Positions 50,367 through 58,179 of a DNA stretch of 64,000 nt are shown piece after piece. The position numbers were made by a program, and so were the translations under genes. Numbering within the stretch: the stretch's first letter is position 1; every line of letters begins with the position of its first letter. The stretch spans positions 1 to 64,000 of the forward strand of contig JBBDWL010000087.1 in NCBI GenBank assembly GCA_040902895.1. The letters are read 5' to 3'. Under the pieces are notes generated by a model. That model did no database searches. It was not told the origin of the DNA and worked only from the letters and a program-made list of their open reading frames with translations. This DNA comes from JALYRV01 sp040902895. Lineage in GTDB: Bacteria; Acidobacteriota; Vicinamibacteria; Vicinamibacterales; SCN-69-37.

Positions 50367-53027
50367 TTGATCGCCCCGCCCGCCCCTGCTACGATCCCGT
50401 TCACGTTTCTGCACACCGTGAACCCACATCACCAACTCACCAGATCCCCAGATCACCAAATCCAGGGAGGCAAGGATGCCGGCCTGACGGACGCCCTGAA
50501 GCGTCTGTCGGCGACGCCGCGTCCTACCGGCCGGCTGGGAGCCGACGACGACCCTGTGGTGACGGCGATGCAGAGGCTGCCGGCCGTCGAGGCCGTGTAC
50601 GGCGAGTGGCCGGATCTGCATCCCCGCGTGATCGAGGCATATGCGGCGCGCGGAATTGCGCGTCCTTACAGCCACCAGGCCGAGGCGATGACGCACGCGC
50701 TGGGTGGCCGTAATGTCGTCACCATTACGCCCACCGCGTCCGGCAAGACGCTTTGCTACAACGTCCCGGTGTTAAGCGAAATCGTCAACAACCCGGGCGC
50801 GCGGGCGTTGTATCTATTTCCAACCAAAGCGCTGGCGCAGGATCAGCTCGCGGAGCTGTACGCCGTGGCCAACGCGATCGGGCGCTTGTCCTCCGAAGCT
50901 CACGCCGAGGGCGCGAGCGAAGGAGGAGGGCCTGAAATCGGGGTCTTTACGTACGACGGCGATACGCCTGCCGATGCGCGGCGGGCCATTCGCGGCAAGG
51001 CGCATGTCGTGCTCACGAATCCCGACATGGTGCACTCGGGGATCCTTCCGCATCATCCGCGCTGGGCGAAGCTGTTCGAAAACCTGCGATTCGTGGTGAT
51101 CGACGAGCTGCATGCGTATCGCGGCGTGTTCGGCAGCCACATGGCGAACATCACGCGCCGGCTGCACCGCATCTGCCGGCACTATGGATCGGATCCGGTG
51201 TTCATCTGCTCGTCGGCCACGATCGCGAATCCGCGGCAGCTGGCCGAGCGCCTGGTCGGCGAGCCGTTCGAGCTCGTCGACAAGAGCGGCGCGCCCCGCG
51301 GCGAAAAGTTCTTCATGTTCGTCAACCCGCCGGTGGTCAATGCGCAGCTCGGGATCCGGCGTTCGTATCTCGCAGAGACGCGCCGCGTCGCGGGTGAATT
51401 TCTCAAGCGCGGTCTGCAGGCCATTGTGTTCGCGCAGAGCCGCCTCTCGACCGAGATTCTGACGACGTATTTGAAGGAGGCGTTCGAGGGGCCGGCTGGA
51501 GTGCGCGCGAGCGGCGCGGGGCCAATGGGGTCCCCGCCGCTAAGAAACGAGACGATTCGCGGGTATCGCGGCGGCTACCTGCCGCTGCGGCGCCGCGAGA
51601 TCGAGCGCGGGCTGCGAGACGGATCGGTGCGCGGCGTCGTCTCGACCAATGCGCTGGAGCTGGGCATCGACATCGGCGCGCTGGATGTCGCGGTGATGGC
51701 CGGATATCCCGGCACGATTGCCTCGACCTGGCAGCGCGCCGGGCGCGCGGGACGGCGGGCCGGACGCTCCGCCGCGGTGATGGTCGCGTCGAGCGCGCCG
51801 CTCGATCAGTTCGTCGTGCGCCATCCTGATTATTTCTTCGGCGCCAGCCCCGAGCACGCGCTGATCAATCCCGACAACCTGCACATCCTGCTCGATCACG
51901 TGAAGTGCGCGGCCTTCGAGCTGCCATTCGGATCGAGCGAGGCATATGGATCGCTCAACGTGCAGGACGTGCTCACGATCCTTGCCGAAGAAGGCTACGT
52001 GCATCAGGCCGACGGGCAGTGGAGCTGGACGCACGAATCCTATCCGGCCGACGCGGTCAGTCTGCGATCGATCAGCTCCGACAACTTCGTGGTCATCGAC
52101 ACCACGCATGGCGAGCAGGTGATTGCCGAAACCGATTTCTCGAGCGCGCCGCGCATGTTGCACGAGAAGGCGATCTATCTGATGGAGGGGCAGCTCTACC
52201 AGGTGGAGCGGTTCGACTTCGACGGCAGGAAGGCGTTCGTCCGCGAGGTGGACTGCGACTACTACACCGACGCCATTACCTACACGCGCGTGACGATTCT
52301 CGAGACCATTGGATCCGACGATGTGCTCGCGCTGCCTGCCCTGAGCGCAGTCGAAGGGCCGGCGGCGGTGATCGACATCAGTGCGGCGGCCGCGGGAACC
52401 GAGCATGAAGTGCGCGGACTGCCGGCCGAGACGCCGGCGTGGGCCGAGAACGCCGGCTTCGGTCCGGGCGCCGAGATCGCCGAGCGCGAGGCAGGCATCC
52501 GGTCCTGGGGCGACGTCCACGTCGTCTCGCGCGTCGTCGGCTTCAAGAAGATCAAGTTCTATACGAATGAGAACGTGGGATCGGGCGAGCTCGAGTTGCC
52601 CGAGCAGCAGATGCACACGACGGCGTATTGGCTGACGGTGCCGCGCGGCGCGTACGAGACGCTGCCCTGGGGCACCGACGACAGGCGTGACGGCGTCGTG
52701 GGGCTCGCCTACGCGATGCACAGCATCGCGCAGCTGCTGCTGATGTGCGATCGCGGCGACATCGGCCTGTCGGTGACGAGCGACGAGGGCGACGCCCCTC
52801 GAGTCTTCATCTATGACAACTATCCGGGCGGCATCGGCTTCAGCGAGCCGCTCTTTCTGATGCACCGGATGCTGCTCGAGCGCACGCGCGAAATGATCGC
52901 CGAGTGTCCCTGCCCGAACGGATGCCCGTCGTGCGTGGGACCGGAAGGCAATCAGGGCCCGCTGGCGAAGGCGGTGGCGTCGAAGCTGCTCGCGATCCTG
53001 CTCGACACCGGGGCGGCAGCGGCATGA
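50367..53027 (+). CDS. mrfA: DEAD/DEAH-box DNA helicase, MrfA/YprA-like (with DUF1998)
   Basis: The frame from TTG 50367 has 886 residues; the first ~45 derive partly from repeat sequence (about residues 20-32, HHQLTRSPDHQIQ), so the true start may be later, for example a GTG near 50418. Superfamily 2 motifs are PTASGKT (about 122-128), IDELHAYRG (about 245), SSATIANP (about 282), LELGIDIG, and QRAGRAGR (about 455). The C-terminal DUF1998 has four cysteines, CPCPNGCPSCVG (about 847). In Bacillus subtilis, MrfA is a 3'-5' DNA helicase that works with the MrfB nuclease in repair of mitomycin C damage. The next gene is mrfB-like and overlaps by 4 nt. Three more repeats are inserted in frame (50890-50928, 51511-51540, 52339-52358). 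Confidence 0.88.
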   Translation: MIAPPAPATIPFTFLHTVNPHHQLTRSPDHQIQGGKDAGLTDALKRLSATPRPTGRLGADDDPVVTAMQRLPAVEAVYGEWPDLHPRVIEAYAARGIARPYSHQAEAMTHALGGRNVVTITPTASGKTLCYNVPVLSEIVNNPGARALYLFPTKALAQDQLAELYAVANAIGRLSSEAHAEGASEGGGPEIGVFTYDGDTPADARRAIRGKAHVVLTNPDMVHSGILPHHPRWAKLFENLRFVVIDELHAYRGVFGSHMANITRRLHRICRHYGSDPVFICSSATIANPRQLAERLVGEPFELVDKSGAPRGEKFFMFVNPPVVNAQLGIRRSYLAETRRVAGEFLKRGLQAIVFAQSRLSTEILTTYLKEAFEGPAGVRASGAGPMGSPPLRNETIRGYRGGYLPLRRREIERGLRDGSVRGVVSTNALELGIDIGALDVAVMAGYPGTIASTWQRAGRAGRRAGRSAAVMVASSAPLDQFVVRHPDYFFGASPEHALINPDNLHILLDHVKCAAFELPFGSSEAYGSLNVQDVLTILAEEGYVHQADGQWSWTHESYPADAVSLRSISSDNFVVIDTTHGEQVIAETDFSSAPRMLHEKAIYLMEGQLYQVERFDFDGRKAFVREVDCDYYTDAITYTRVTILETIGSDDVLALPALSAVEGPAAVIDISAAAAGTEHEVRGLPAETPAWAENAGFGPGAEIAEREAGIRSWGDVHVVSRVVGFKKIKFYTNENVGSGELELPEQQMHTTAYWLTVPRGAYETLPWGTDDRRDGVVGLAYAMHSIAQLLLMCDRGDIGLSVTSDEGDAPRVFIYDNYPGGIGFSEPLFLMHRMLLERTREMIAECPCPNGCPSCVGPEGNQGPLAKAVASKLLAILLDTGAAAA
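50427..50463. repeat. Short tandem GATCACCA-type repeat near the mrfA start
   Basis: CATCACCAACTCACCAGATC followed by CCCAGATCACCAAATCC: three imperfect copies of (T)CACCAGATC. The reverse complement gives GATCTGGTGA units like those at 5081-5107. It lies in the presumed N-terminus of mrfA, which makes the annotated start doubtful. Confidence 0.55.
50890..50928. repeat. Palindromic repeat in frame within mrfA (TCCTCC...GGAGGA)
   Basis: TCCTCCGAAGCTC at 50890-50902 and GAGCGAAGGAGGA at 50916-50928 form an imperfect inverted repeat (6 bp, 3 mismatches, 4 bp). It encodes a low-complexity Ser/Glu/Ala/Gly stretch (SSEAHAEGASEGGG) between helicase motif I and the next conserved block. Confidence 0.6.
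51511..51540. repeat. GC-rich palindromic repeat in frame within mrfA
   Basis: GCGGC-GC-GGGG at the start and CCCC-GCCGC at the end form an inverted repeat; it shares GGGGACCCC/CCCCGCC blocks with the repeat at 62-145. It encodes SGAGPMGSPP between the helicase domains. Confidence 0.5.
52339..52358. repeat. CCCTGAGC-type palindromic repeat in frame within mrfA
   Basis: CCCTGAGCGCAGTCGAAGGG, an imperfect palindrome that encodes ALSAVEG in mrfA. This sequence is a widely seen intragenic repeat in unrelated bacteria. It lies just before the DUF1998 region. Confidence 0.7.
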
Positions 53028-54388
53028 GAGATCTGTCCTCGCGCCTGCGCGCTATCGTCCGCAGCAATCCGCCAGCCGCGCCGGCGAACAATATTCGCGA
53101 ACTGACTGTCGAGCCGGATGTTCCCGAGAAGCGCGGCGTGCTGCCACCGGCGCTTGACGTCGCACGCGTGGCCGAAGCGCTCGGCGGACGTCCGCTCGAG
53201 AACAAGTACGGCACGGTGCTCACGATCGATCGCCGTTATGAAGCGGATCGCTGGCACGGCGAGGAACAGATCGGGGCGTGCGAGATCGACGACGTCGAGC
53301 CGCTGCGCACGCTGGACCCGCGGTTTCGGCGTTCGGGTGGCGCGGCCTTTCAGGGCCCGCGATCTCCACTCTTCTTCGACCTCGAGACCACCGGTCTGAG
53401 CGGCGGCGCCGGCACGGTGGCGTTTCTGGTGGGATGCGCGTGGTTCGATTGCGGCGCGCTGCAGGTCCGCCAGTTCGTGCTGACCAGCCTTGCCGCCGAA
53501 CGCGCGCTGCTGGAGGCGCTGCGCGAGCAGATAGATGCCGCGCCGTTCGTCGCGAGCTACAACGGCCGCACGTTCGATGCGCCGTTGATGGATGTGCGGT
53601 GGGCATTCCACCGGCTGCCGTCCCCGTTCGACACGAAGCCGCACTTCGACATGCTGCCGCCGGCCCGCCGGCTCTGGAAGCATCGAGGCGAGCGGCCGGG
53701 CGGGGCGCTTCAGCAATTCGGCGAAAGGACCGGCTGCAGCCTGATGGCGTTCGAGCGCCAGCTCCTGCGGTTCAAGCGTGTCGGCGACGTGCCCGGCTTC
53801 GAGATTCCATCGCGCTATTTCCACTTTCTCAGGACGGGCGATGCATCCGGGCTCGAGAGCGTGCTCGAGCACAATCGGCTCGATCTGGTGTCGCTGGCCG
53901 TGCTCACGGCGCGCGCCGCACGGATCGTGCGAGGGGGACACGAAGCCTGCGCCGACGCACGCGAGTCGCTCGCGCTCGGCCGCATGTACGAGCAGACCGG
54001 CCGCCTCGCGGATGCGCGCGCGTGCTACGCATGCGCTGCCGATACAGGCGATCGCGCGACGCGCGCCGACGCGCTCTCGCGCCTCGCGATTTCGCTGCGC
54101 CGGGAAAAGCGGTACGACGAAGCGGCGGCGGTGTGGAGGCGAGTCGTCGAGGGGCTCAGCCCAACTGACTCTTTGGACACCAAAAATAAGCCGGGTAGAG
54201 TTTTGCCGCTCGAGCGCCTCGCGATGGAGGCGCTCGCGGTGCATCACGAGCATCGCGAGAAGGATCTCGAGCTCGCGAAGAAATTCGCGGCCGCCTTAAA
54301 CGACGAAAACGGCGACGAAGGGATTCGGCGCCGTTTGAGTCGACTGGAACGAAAGATGAGCGTGGCCCAGGGGCCGCTGCTGAATTAA
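53024..54388 (+). CDS. mrfB: MrfB/YprB-like DNA exonuclease (RNase H-like fold) with C-terminal TPR-like region
   Basis: ATG at 53024 overlaps the mrfA stop (ATGA) and gives 454 residues. The DnaQ-like exonuclease signature PLFFDLETTGLSGGAGTVAFLVG lies at about 115-138, with the first acids near Asp119 and Glu121. SYNGRTFDAPLMD (about 180-190) and LEHNRLDLVSLA (about 280-290) hold further acids. The C-terminal ~140 residues (ALGRMYEQTGRLADARACY, EKRYDEAAAVWRRVVEGL) are helical repeats. B. subtilis MrfB degrades DNA with MrfA in mitomycin C repair. Residues about 384-395 (DTKNKPGRVLPL) are encoded by a half repeat (54191-54203). The stop overlaps rpmE on the other strand by 4 nt. Confidence 0.85.
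   Translation: MRDLSSRLRAIVRSNPPAAPANNIRELTVEPDVPEKRGVLPPALDVARVAEALGGRPLENKYGTVLTIDRRYEADRWHGEEQIGACEIDDVEPLRTLDPRFRRSGGAAFQGPRSPLFFDLETTGLSGGAGTVAFLVGCAWFDCGALQVRQFVLTSLAAERALLEALREQIDAAPFVASYNGRTFDAPLMDVRWAFHRLPSPFDTKPHFDMLPPARRLWKHRGERPGGALQQFGERTGCSLMAFERQLLRFKRVGDVPGFEIPSRYFHFLRTGDASGLESVLEHNRLDLVSLAVLTARAARIVRGGHEACADARESLALGRMYEQTGRLADARACYACAADTGDRATRADALSRLAISLRREKRYDEAAAVWRRVVEGLSPTDSLDTKNKPGRVLPLERLAMEALAVHHEHREKDLELAKKFAAALNDENGDEGIRRRLSRLERKMSVAQGPLLN
54191..54203. repeat. Half copy of the GGGTAGAGTTT repeat inside mrfB
   Basis: CCGGGTAGAGTTT matches one arm of the inverted repeat at 50281-50363; the preceding AAAAATAAG partly resembles the same arm. It lies in frame in the C-terminal region of mrfB. 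Confidence 0.6.
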
Positions 54389-54669
54389 CGCGCGGCCTTC
54401 GAGGCCTTCTTCGCCTTGGCGGTCGATGCGGCCTTCACCACGGCGGCCGACTTCTTCCGCTCTTCCACCGACATCGCGCCGAAGCGCTTCGTGAACCGGT
54501 CAACGCGGCCTTCGGTGTCGATCAGCTTCTGGCGGCCGGTGAAGAACGGGTGGCAGTTCGAGCAGATCTCGAGGTGCAGCTCCGGCTTGGTCGAGTGGGT
54601 CTTCCAGGTGGCGCCGCACGCGCAGCGCGCCTCGACCTCGAAATACTTGGGGTGGATCGCTTCCTTCAC
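54385..54669 (-). CDS. rpmE: 50S ribosomal protein L31 (zinc-binding type)
   Basis: The product has 94 residues. The zinc cysteines are at 16, 18, 36 and 39 (RCACGATW, EICSNCHPF), as in the C+ form of L31, and HPFFTGRQKLIDTEGRVDRF is the family core. A lysine/alanine-rich tail (about 70-94, KKSAAVVKAASTAKAKKA) extends beyond the usual length. L31 sits in the large subunit near the subunit bridge and may store zinc. It stands apart from other ribosomal genes. Confidence 0.95.
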   Translation of the reverse strand: MKEAIHPKYFEVEARCACGATWKTHSTKPELHLEICSNCHPFFTGRQKLIDTEGRVDRFTKRFGAMSVEERKKSAAVVKAASTAKAKKASKAAR

Positions 54670-54717
54670 AACGAGCTCCTCGGGGACTACGGGAAAACGA
54701 CAGTATATCAGACGGCC

Positions 54718-55683
54718 CTATTCGACCTCGTAACCCCTGTCCCACCTGTGCTTTCGGAGCAGCGCCAGCGCCGCGGGTGCGAGGCGTTGGGCGTCGGAAA
54801 CGGCGAGGTTCGCTTCGACGTGGCGCACCTGGCGCATGCCCGGAATGATGGTGGCGACATCCTCGTTCTCGAGAATGAACCGCAGCGCGATTTCCGGCAG
54901 GGTCACGCCGGCGGGCAGGTCCCCCTCGAGCCCCTCGATGCGCGCGAGGGTCGCCCGCAGGTTGTCGGGCGTGAAATAGGTGTTGCGCCAGTCGCCCTCG
55001 GGCCACGCACTGCCGGGCTCGAGCGCGCCAGTGAGCGAGCCCTCATCGAACGGCACGCGCGCGATGACCGCGACGCCAGGCCGGCGGCACGCCGGGAACA
55101 GCTCGTCCTCCGGCGCCTGGTCGAAAATGTTGTAAACGACCTGCACCGAGTCGACGACGCCGGTCTCGAGCGCGCGCAGAACGTTGGCCGGCTCCCATCG
55201 ATTCACGCTAATCCCGAAGCCTCCAATCAAGCCTTCGGTCTTAAGTCGTTCCGCTTCCCGCTGCCATCCCTCGTCGTCAACCCACGCGTCGCTCCAGACA
55301 TGAAGCTGCTGCAGATCGATGCGCTCGACGCCGAGGTTGCGCAGACTGATCTCGGTGCATCCCCGGATGTGATCGGCGGGGAAGGCGTCGGTCGCAGGCG
55401 TGGACGCGCGGCCCGGCCACGTCAAGTTTTTCGGAGGCACTTTCGTTGCGACGTACAGCCGCTGATCCCGGTGGCGCCGCAGCATCTCGCCGACAAGCTG
55501 CTCGCTCTTGCCCATCCCGTAGGCGAGCGCAGTGTCGAAGAAGTTGCAGCCGAGCGCCACCGCGCGATCGAGCGCCGCAGCCGATTCGGCGCCCTCGGAC
55601 CCTGACCATCCCCCCATGCCCCATGTGCCGAAGCCGATCTCCGACACGTGCCAGCCGAGGCGGCCGAATGTGCGGTATTTCAT
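54718..55683 (-). CDS. Aldo/keto reductase
   Basis: ATG at 55683 (MKYRTFGRLGWHVSEIGFG) gives 321 residues; an upstream ATG at 55716 is less likely. Family signs are FFDTALAYGMGKSEQLVG (the Asp-Tyr active-site pair), VATKVPPKN (Lys), LQQLHVWSD (His) and the NADP-binding IIPGMRQVRHVEANLA. It reduces aldehydes or ketones with NADPH; the substrate is unknown. It is divergent from the membrane protein-PadR operon. Confidence 0.9.
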   Translation of the reverse strand: MKYRTFGRLGWHVSEIGFGTWGMGGWSGSEGAESAAALDRAVALGCNFFDTALAYGMGKSEQLVGEMLRRHRDQRLYVATKVPPKNLTWPGRASTPATDAFPADHIRGCTEISLRNLGVERIDLQQLHVWSDAWVDDEGWQREAERLKTEGLIGGFGISVNRWEPANVLRALETGVVDSVQVVYNIFDQAPEDELFPACRRPGVAVIARVPFDEGSLTGALEPGSAWPEGDWRNTYFTPDNLRATLARIEGLEGDLPAGVTLPEIALRFILENEDVATIIPGMRQVRHVEANLAVSDAQRLAPAALALLRKHRWDRGYEVE

Positions 55684-55709
55684 GACGATCGCGATCGTAT
55701 CCGCATCGC

Positions 55710-55753
55710 TTGACAAGTTATTACGCTCGGCGTAGTATTACGCCGAACGTAAT
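55710..55753 (+). promoter_or_regulatory. Promoter with overlapping 15-bp inverted repeat (PadR operator candidate)
   Basis: TTGACA (55710-55715), a 17-nt spacer and TAGTAT (55733-55738) are good -35/-10 boxes for the plus strand. An inverted repeat, ATTACGCTCGGCGTA (55720-55734) and TACGCCGAACGTAAT (55739-55753), has 15-bp arms with one mismatch and a 4-nt centre that covers the -10. Binding there would block RNA polymerase. The PadR encoded in the operon (56214) is the natural candidate. Confidence 0.7.
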
Positions 55754-55767
55754 ACGCAGCACGTACT

Positions 55768-56217
55768 ATGAAACCCGAGATCCTGCTTCGTCTCTATCCA
55801 AGACCGTGGCGCGAGCGCTACGGCGACGAGTTCGTCGCGCTGCTCGAGAAAGAAGGCACGGGCCCGCGCGTGGTCCTCAACGTCATGGCCGGCGCGTTCG
55901 ATGCGTGGATGTCGCCCAATGCGCCAGGAGCGGCCGCACTCGATGGTCCGTTGAGACGCTCGGTCGTCTTCGAGCCGGTCTACTCCACGAACCACTGGCT
56001 TTATCTGCTCATCGCGATGGGGTTCCTGGCCCTGGCGGTAGCGGGAATGCCGTACTTTTGGCTCGGCGTTTGGCCGGTAGCGCAGTTCTGGTTCTTGCGG
56101 TTCTTCAGCCTCCGCACGCGTGTTACCGCGGTCATCGGGACGTTTGTAGCCATTGCCGGAGTGACATTTGCGTTGAGCGCGCTCTCCCGGTTCCTTCAAG
56201 AGATGTGCTGCAAATGA
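55768..56217 (+). CDS. Hypothetical membrane protein of PadR operon
   Basis: The product has 149 residues starting MKPEILLRLYPRPWRERYGDEFVALLE. That 'LYPRxWRxRYGDE' start is frequent in small acidobacterial proteins encoded beside PadR genes. About three hydrophobic segments (74-92, 96-112 and 118-138) follow. It is the first gene after the promoter at 55710 and overlaps the PadR gene by 4 nt. The function is unknown, but co-regulation with PadR suggests a stress or antimicrobial response role. Confidence 0.75.
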   Translation: MKPEILLRLYPRPWRERYGDEFVALLEKEGTGPRVVLNVMAGAFDAWMSPNAPGAAALDGPLRRSVVFEPVYSTNHWLYLLIAMGFLALAVAGMPYFWLGVWPVAQFWFLRFFSLRTRVTAVIGTFVAIAGVTFALSALSRFLQEMCCK

Positions 56218-56540
56218 AACGCAAAGACGACGATCTCATCGATCTCGGACGGTTCTCTGAACCGGCCCTGCACATCCTGATCAGCCTGGCGGATGGGCCG
56301 AAGCATGGCTATGCGATGACCGAAGACATCGCGGCGCTGGCGGGGAAGCGGCCCGGCCCGGGGACGCTTTACGGCGCGCTTACGCGGCTCGAGCAGATGG
56401 GACTCATCGAGCGGCTCGAGAGTGACGATCGCCGCAATCCCTACCGTCTCACCACCCGCGGCGCGCGCGTGCTCAAGGCCCGGCTTGCCGCGCTCGAGAC
56501 GCTCGCGAAGGCCGGCCACAAGCGGCTGGCGAGCGCATGA
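56214..56540 (+). CDS. PadR-family transcriptional regulator
   Basis: ATG at 56214 overlaps the upstream stop (ATGA) and gives 108 residues. The winged-helix core is EPALHILISLADGPKHGYAMTEDIA, PGTLYGALTRLEQMGLIERL and NPYRLTTRGARVLKARLAAL (read in parts). It lacks the 'LQGTLDMLVL' form of the two ADOP-linked PadR proteins, so it is a different subtype. It probably represses its own operon at the 55720-55753 dyad. Confidence 0.88.
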   Translation: MKRKDDDLIDLGRFSEPALHILISLADGPKHGYAMTEDIAALAGKRPGPGTLYGALTRLEQMGLIERLESDDRRNPYRLTTRGARVLKARLAALETLAKAGHKRLASA

Positions 56541-56593
56541 CGAACGACGCTGCTATCTCGCCGCGCTCATCTAGCCGGGGATAGAATTCGGCT

Positions 56594-58174
56594 ATGCGCC
56601 GAATCACTGTTGCCCTGCTCGCCTTGCTGTCTGCCGCGGCCGCCGCCCAGGCGCCCGAACCGGTCGATCTCCCTGCGATCCAGAAAATTCGCGACGAGGG
56701 CCTGCAGCGGTCGCAAGTCATGGAAACGCTCTTCTGGCTCACCGATCGTCACGGCCCACGCCTCACCGGCTCGCCCGGCTTCGAGCAGGCGGGTGACTGG
56801 GCAGTGAAGCAGCTGCAGGAGTGGGGCGTGCAGAACGTGCGCAAGGAACGCTTCGCCTTCGGGCAGGGATGGTCGCTCGTCAGATTCAGCGCGCAGATGA
56901 CGGAGCCGCAGGTGATGCCGATCATCGGCCTGCCGAAAGCCTGGACGCCCGGCACGAACGGCCCCGTGACGGCCGATGTCGTGCGCGCGTCGCTCGTCAC
57001 CGCCGAAGACGCGGCGAAGCTCAAAGGCACGCTAAAGGGCCGGATCGTTCTTACGCAGCCGGCGCGCGCCGTCCGGATGCTCGACGACCGCATCGTCCTT
57101 CGCATGAACCAGAAGGAGATCGAGGAGGCCTTGTCGACGCCGCCTCCGCCTGCGGGACGCGGTCAAGGCGCGGGCCGCGGACGCGGCAATGCCGCTGACC
57201 AGCCGGCGCGGCTCACGTCCACCCAGATCATCGCGTTCTACAAAGCCGAAGGCGTCGTGGCGATGTTCGATCGCGGGAGCGACAGCGACATGTCGGCCGG
57301 AGGCAGCGACCTGTCGTGGCGCACGCAGCGCACCGACGGCGGCACGGTGTTCGCCGGCGGCGCCAGCCGCACGGAGGATCCGGGCAACACGGTGCCGCAG
57401 GTCACGCTCGCGGTCGAACACTACAACCGCATGGTGCGGCTGCTCGAGCACAACGTGCCGGTGAAGGTCTCGCTCGACATCGCGACCCGCTATCACGAAG
57501 AAACCGCGGCACGGCCGAACGGCTTCAACATCATCGGCGAGATTCCCGGCACGGACAAGGCCGAGGAGATCGTGCTGATCGGTGCGCATTTCGACTCGTG
57601 GCACGGCGCGACCGGCGCCACCGACAACGCCACCGGATCGGCCGCCATGATGGAAGTGCTGCGCATTATCAAGGTCACGGGCCTGACGCCGCGCCGCACG
57701 ATCCGCATTGCGCTCTGGGGCGCTGAAGAGAACGGGTTGATTGGGTCGCGCATCTACGCCGAAACGCACCTGGGCACGCCCGCCGCGCCCAAGCCGGCGC
57801 TCGCGAAGCATGTCGCCTACTTCAACATCGACAACGGCACGGGAAGGATTCGCGGCATCTGGATGCAGGGCAATTCCGCGGTCGCGCCCATCTTCGGCGC
57901 CTGGATTCAACCGCTGAAAGATCTCGGCGTCGACATTCTCGGCCCGCGCGCCGTGACGAGCACCGATCACGTCTCGTTCGATCGCGTCGGCGTGCCGGCG
58001 TTTCAGTTCGTGCAGGAGCGCTACGAGTACAACTCGCGCACGCATCACTCGAACATGGACTTCTACGATCGTGTGCAGGCTGACGATGTGAAACAGATGG
58101 CGACGGTGGCAGCCGTCTTTGCGTGGCAGGCGGCCAGTCGCGAACAACTTCTGCCGCGGAAGAGCACGAATTAG
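56594..58174 (+). CDS. M28-family metallopeptidase, secreted
   Basis: The product has 526 residues with a signal peptide (MRRITVALLALLSAAAAAQA). Zinc-site motifs are GAHFDSWHGATGATDNATG (His, Asp), ALWGAEENGLIGS (catalytic and bridging Glu) and RTHHSNMDFYD (His). An early block, WLTDRHGPRLTGSPGFEQAG, is typical of the M28 N-terminal region. A PA-like insert (about 130-215) contains the Gly/Arg-rich linker GRGQGAGRGRGN. It probably acts in the periplasm as an aminopeptidase or carboxypeptidase. Confidence 0.9.
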   Translation: MRRITVALLALLSAAAAAQAPEPVDLPAIQKIRDEGLQRSQVMETLFWLTDRHGPRLTGSPGFEQAGDWAVKQLQEWGVQNVRKERFAFGQGWSLVRFSAQMTEPQVMPIIGLPKAWTPGTNGPVTADVVRASLVTAEDAAKLKGTLKGRIVLTQPARAVRMLDDRIVLRMNQKEIEEALSTPPPPAGRGQGAGRGRGNAADQPARLTSTQIIAFYKAEGVVAMFDRGSDSDMSAGGSDLSWRTQRTDGGTVFAGGASRTEDPGNTVPQVTLAVEHYNRMVRLLEHNVPVKVSLDIATRYHEETAARPNGFNIIGEIPGTDKAEEIVLIGAHFDSWHGATGATDNATGSAAMMEVLRIIKVTGLTPRRTIRIALWGAEENGLIGSRIYAETHLGTPAAPKPALAKHVAYFNIDNGTGRIRGIWMQGNSAVAPIFGAWIQPLKDLGVDILGPRAVTSTDHVSFDRVGVPAFQFVQERYEYNSRTHHSNMDFYDRVQADDVKQMATVAAVFAWQAASREQLLPRKSTN

Positions 58175-58179
58175 AACAC

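Noticed and set aside
5081..50463. GATCTGGTGA units as a CRISPR-like array
   Set aside because: The units are about 10 nt, directly adjacent, without unique spacers, and no cas gene is present.
51540..52865. A 441-codon minus-strand frame within mrfA
   Set aside because: It is antisense to conserved helicase motifs and has shadow-like composition.
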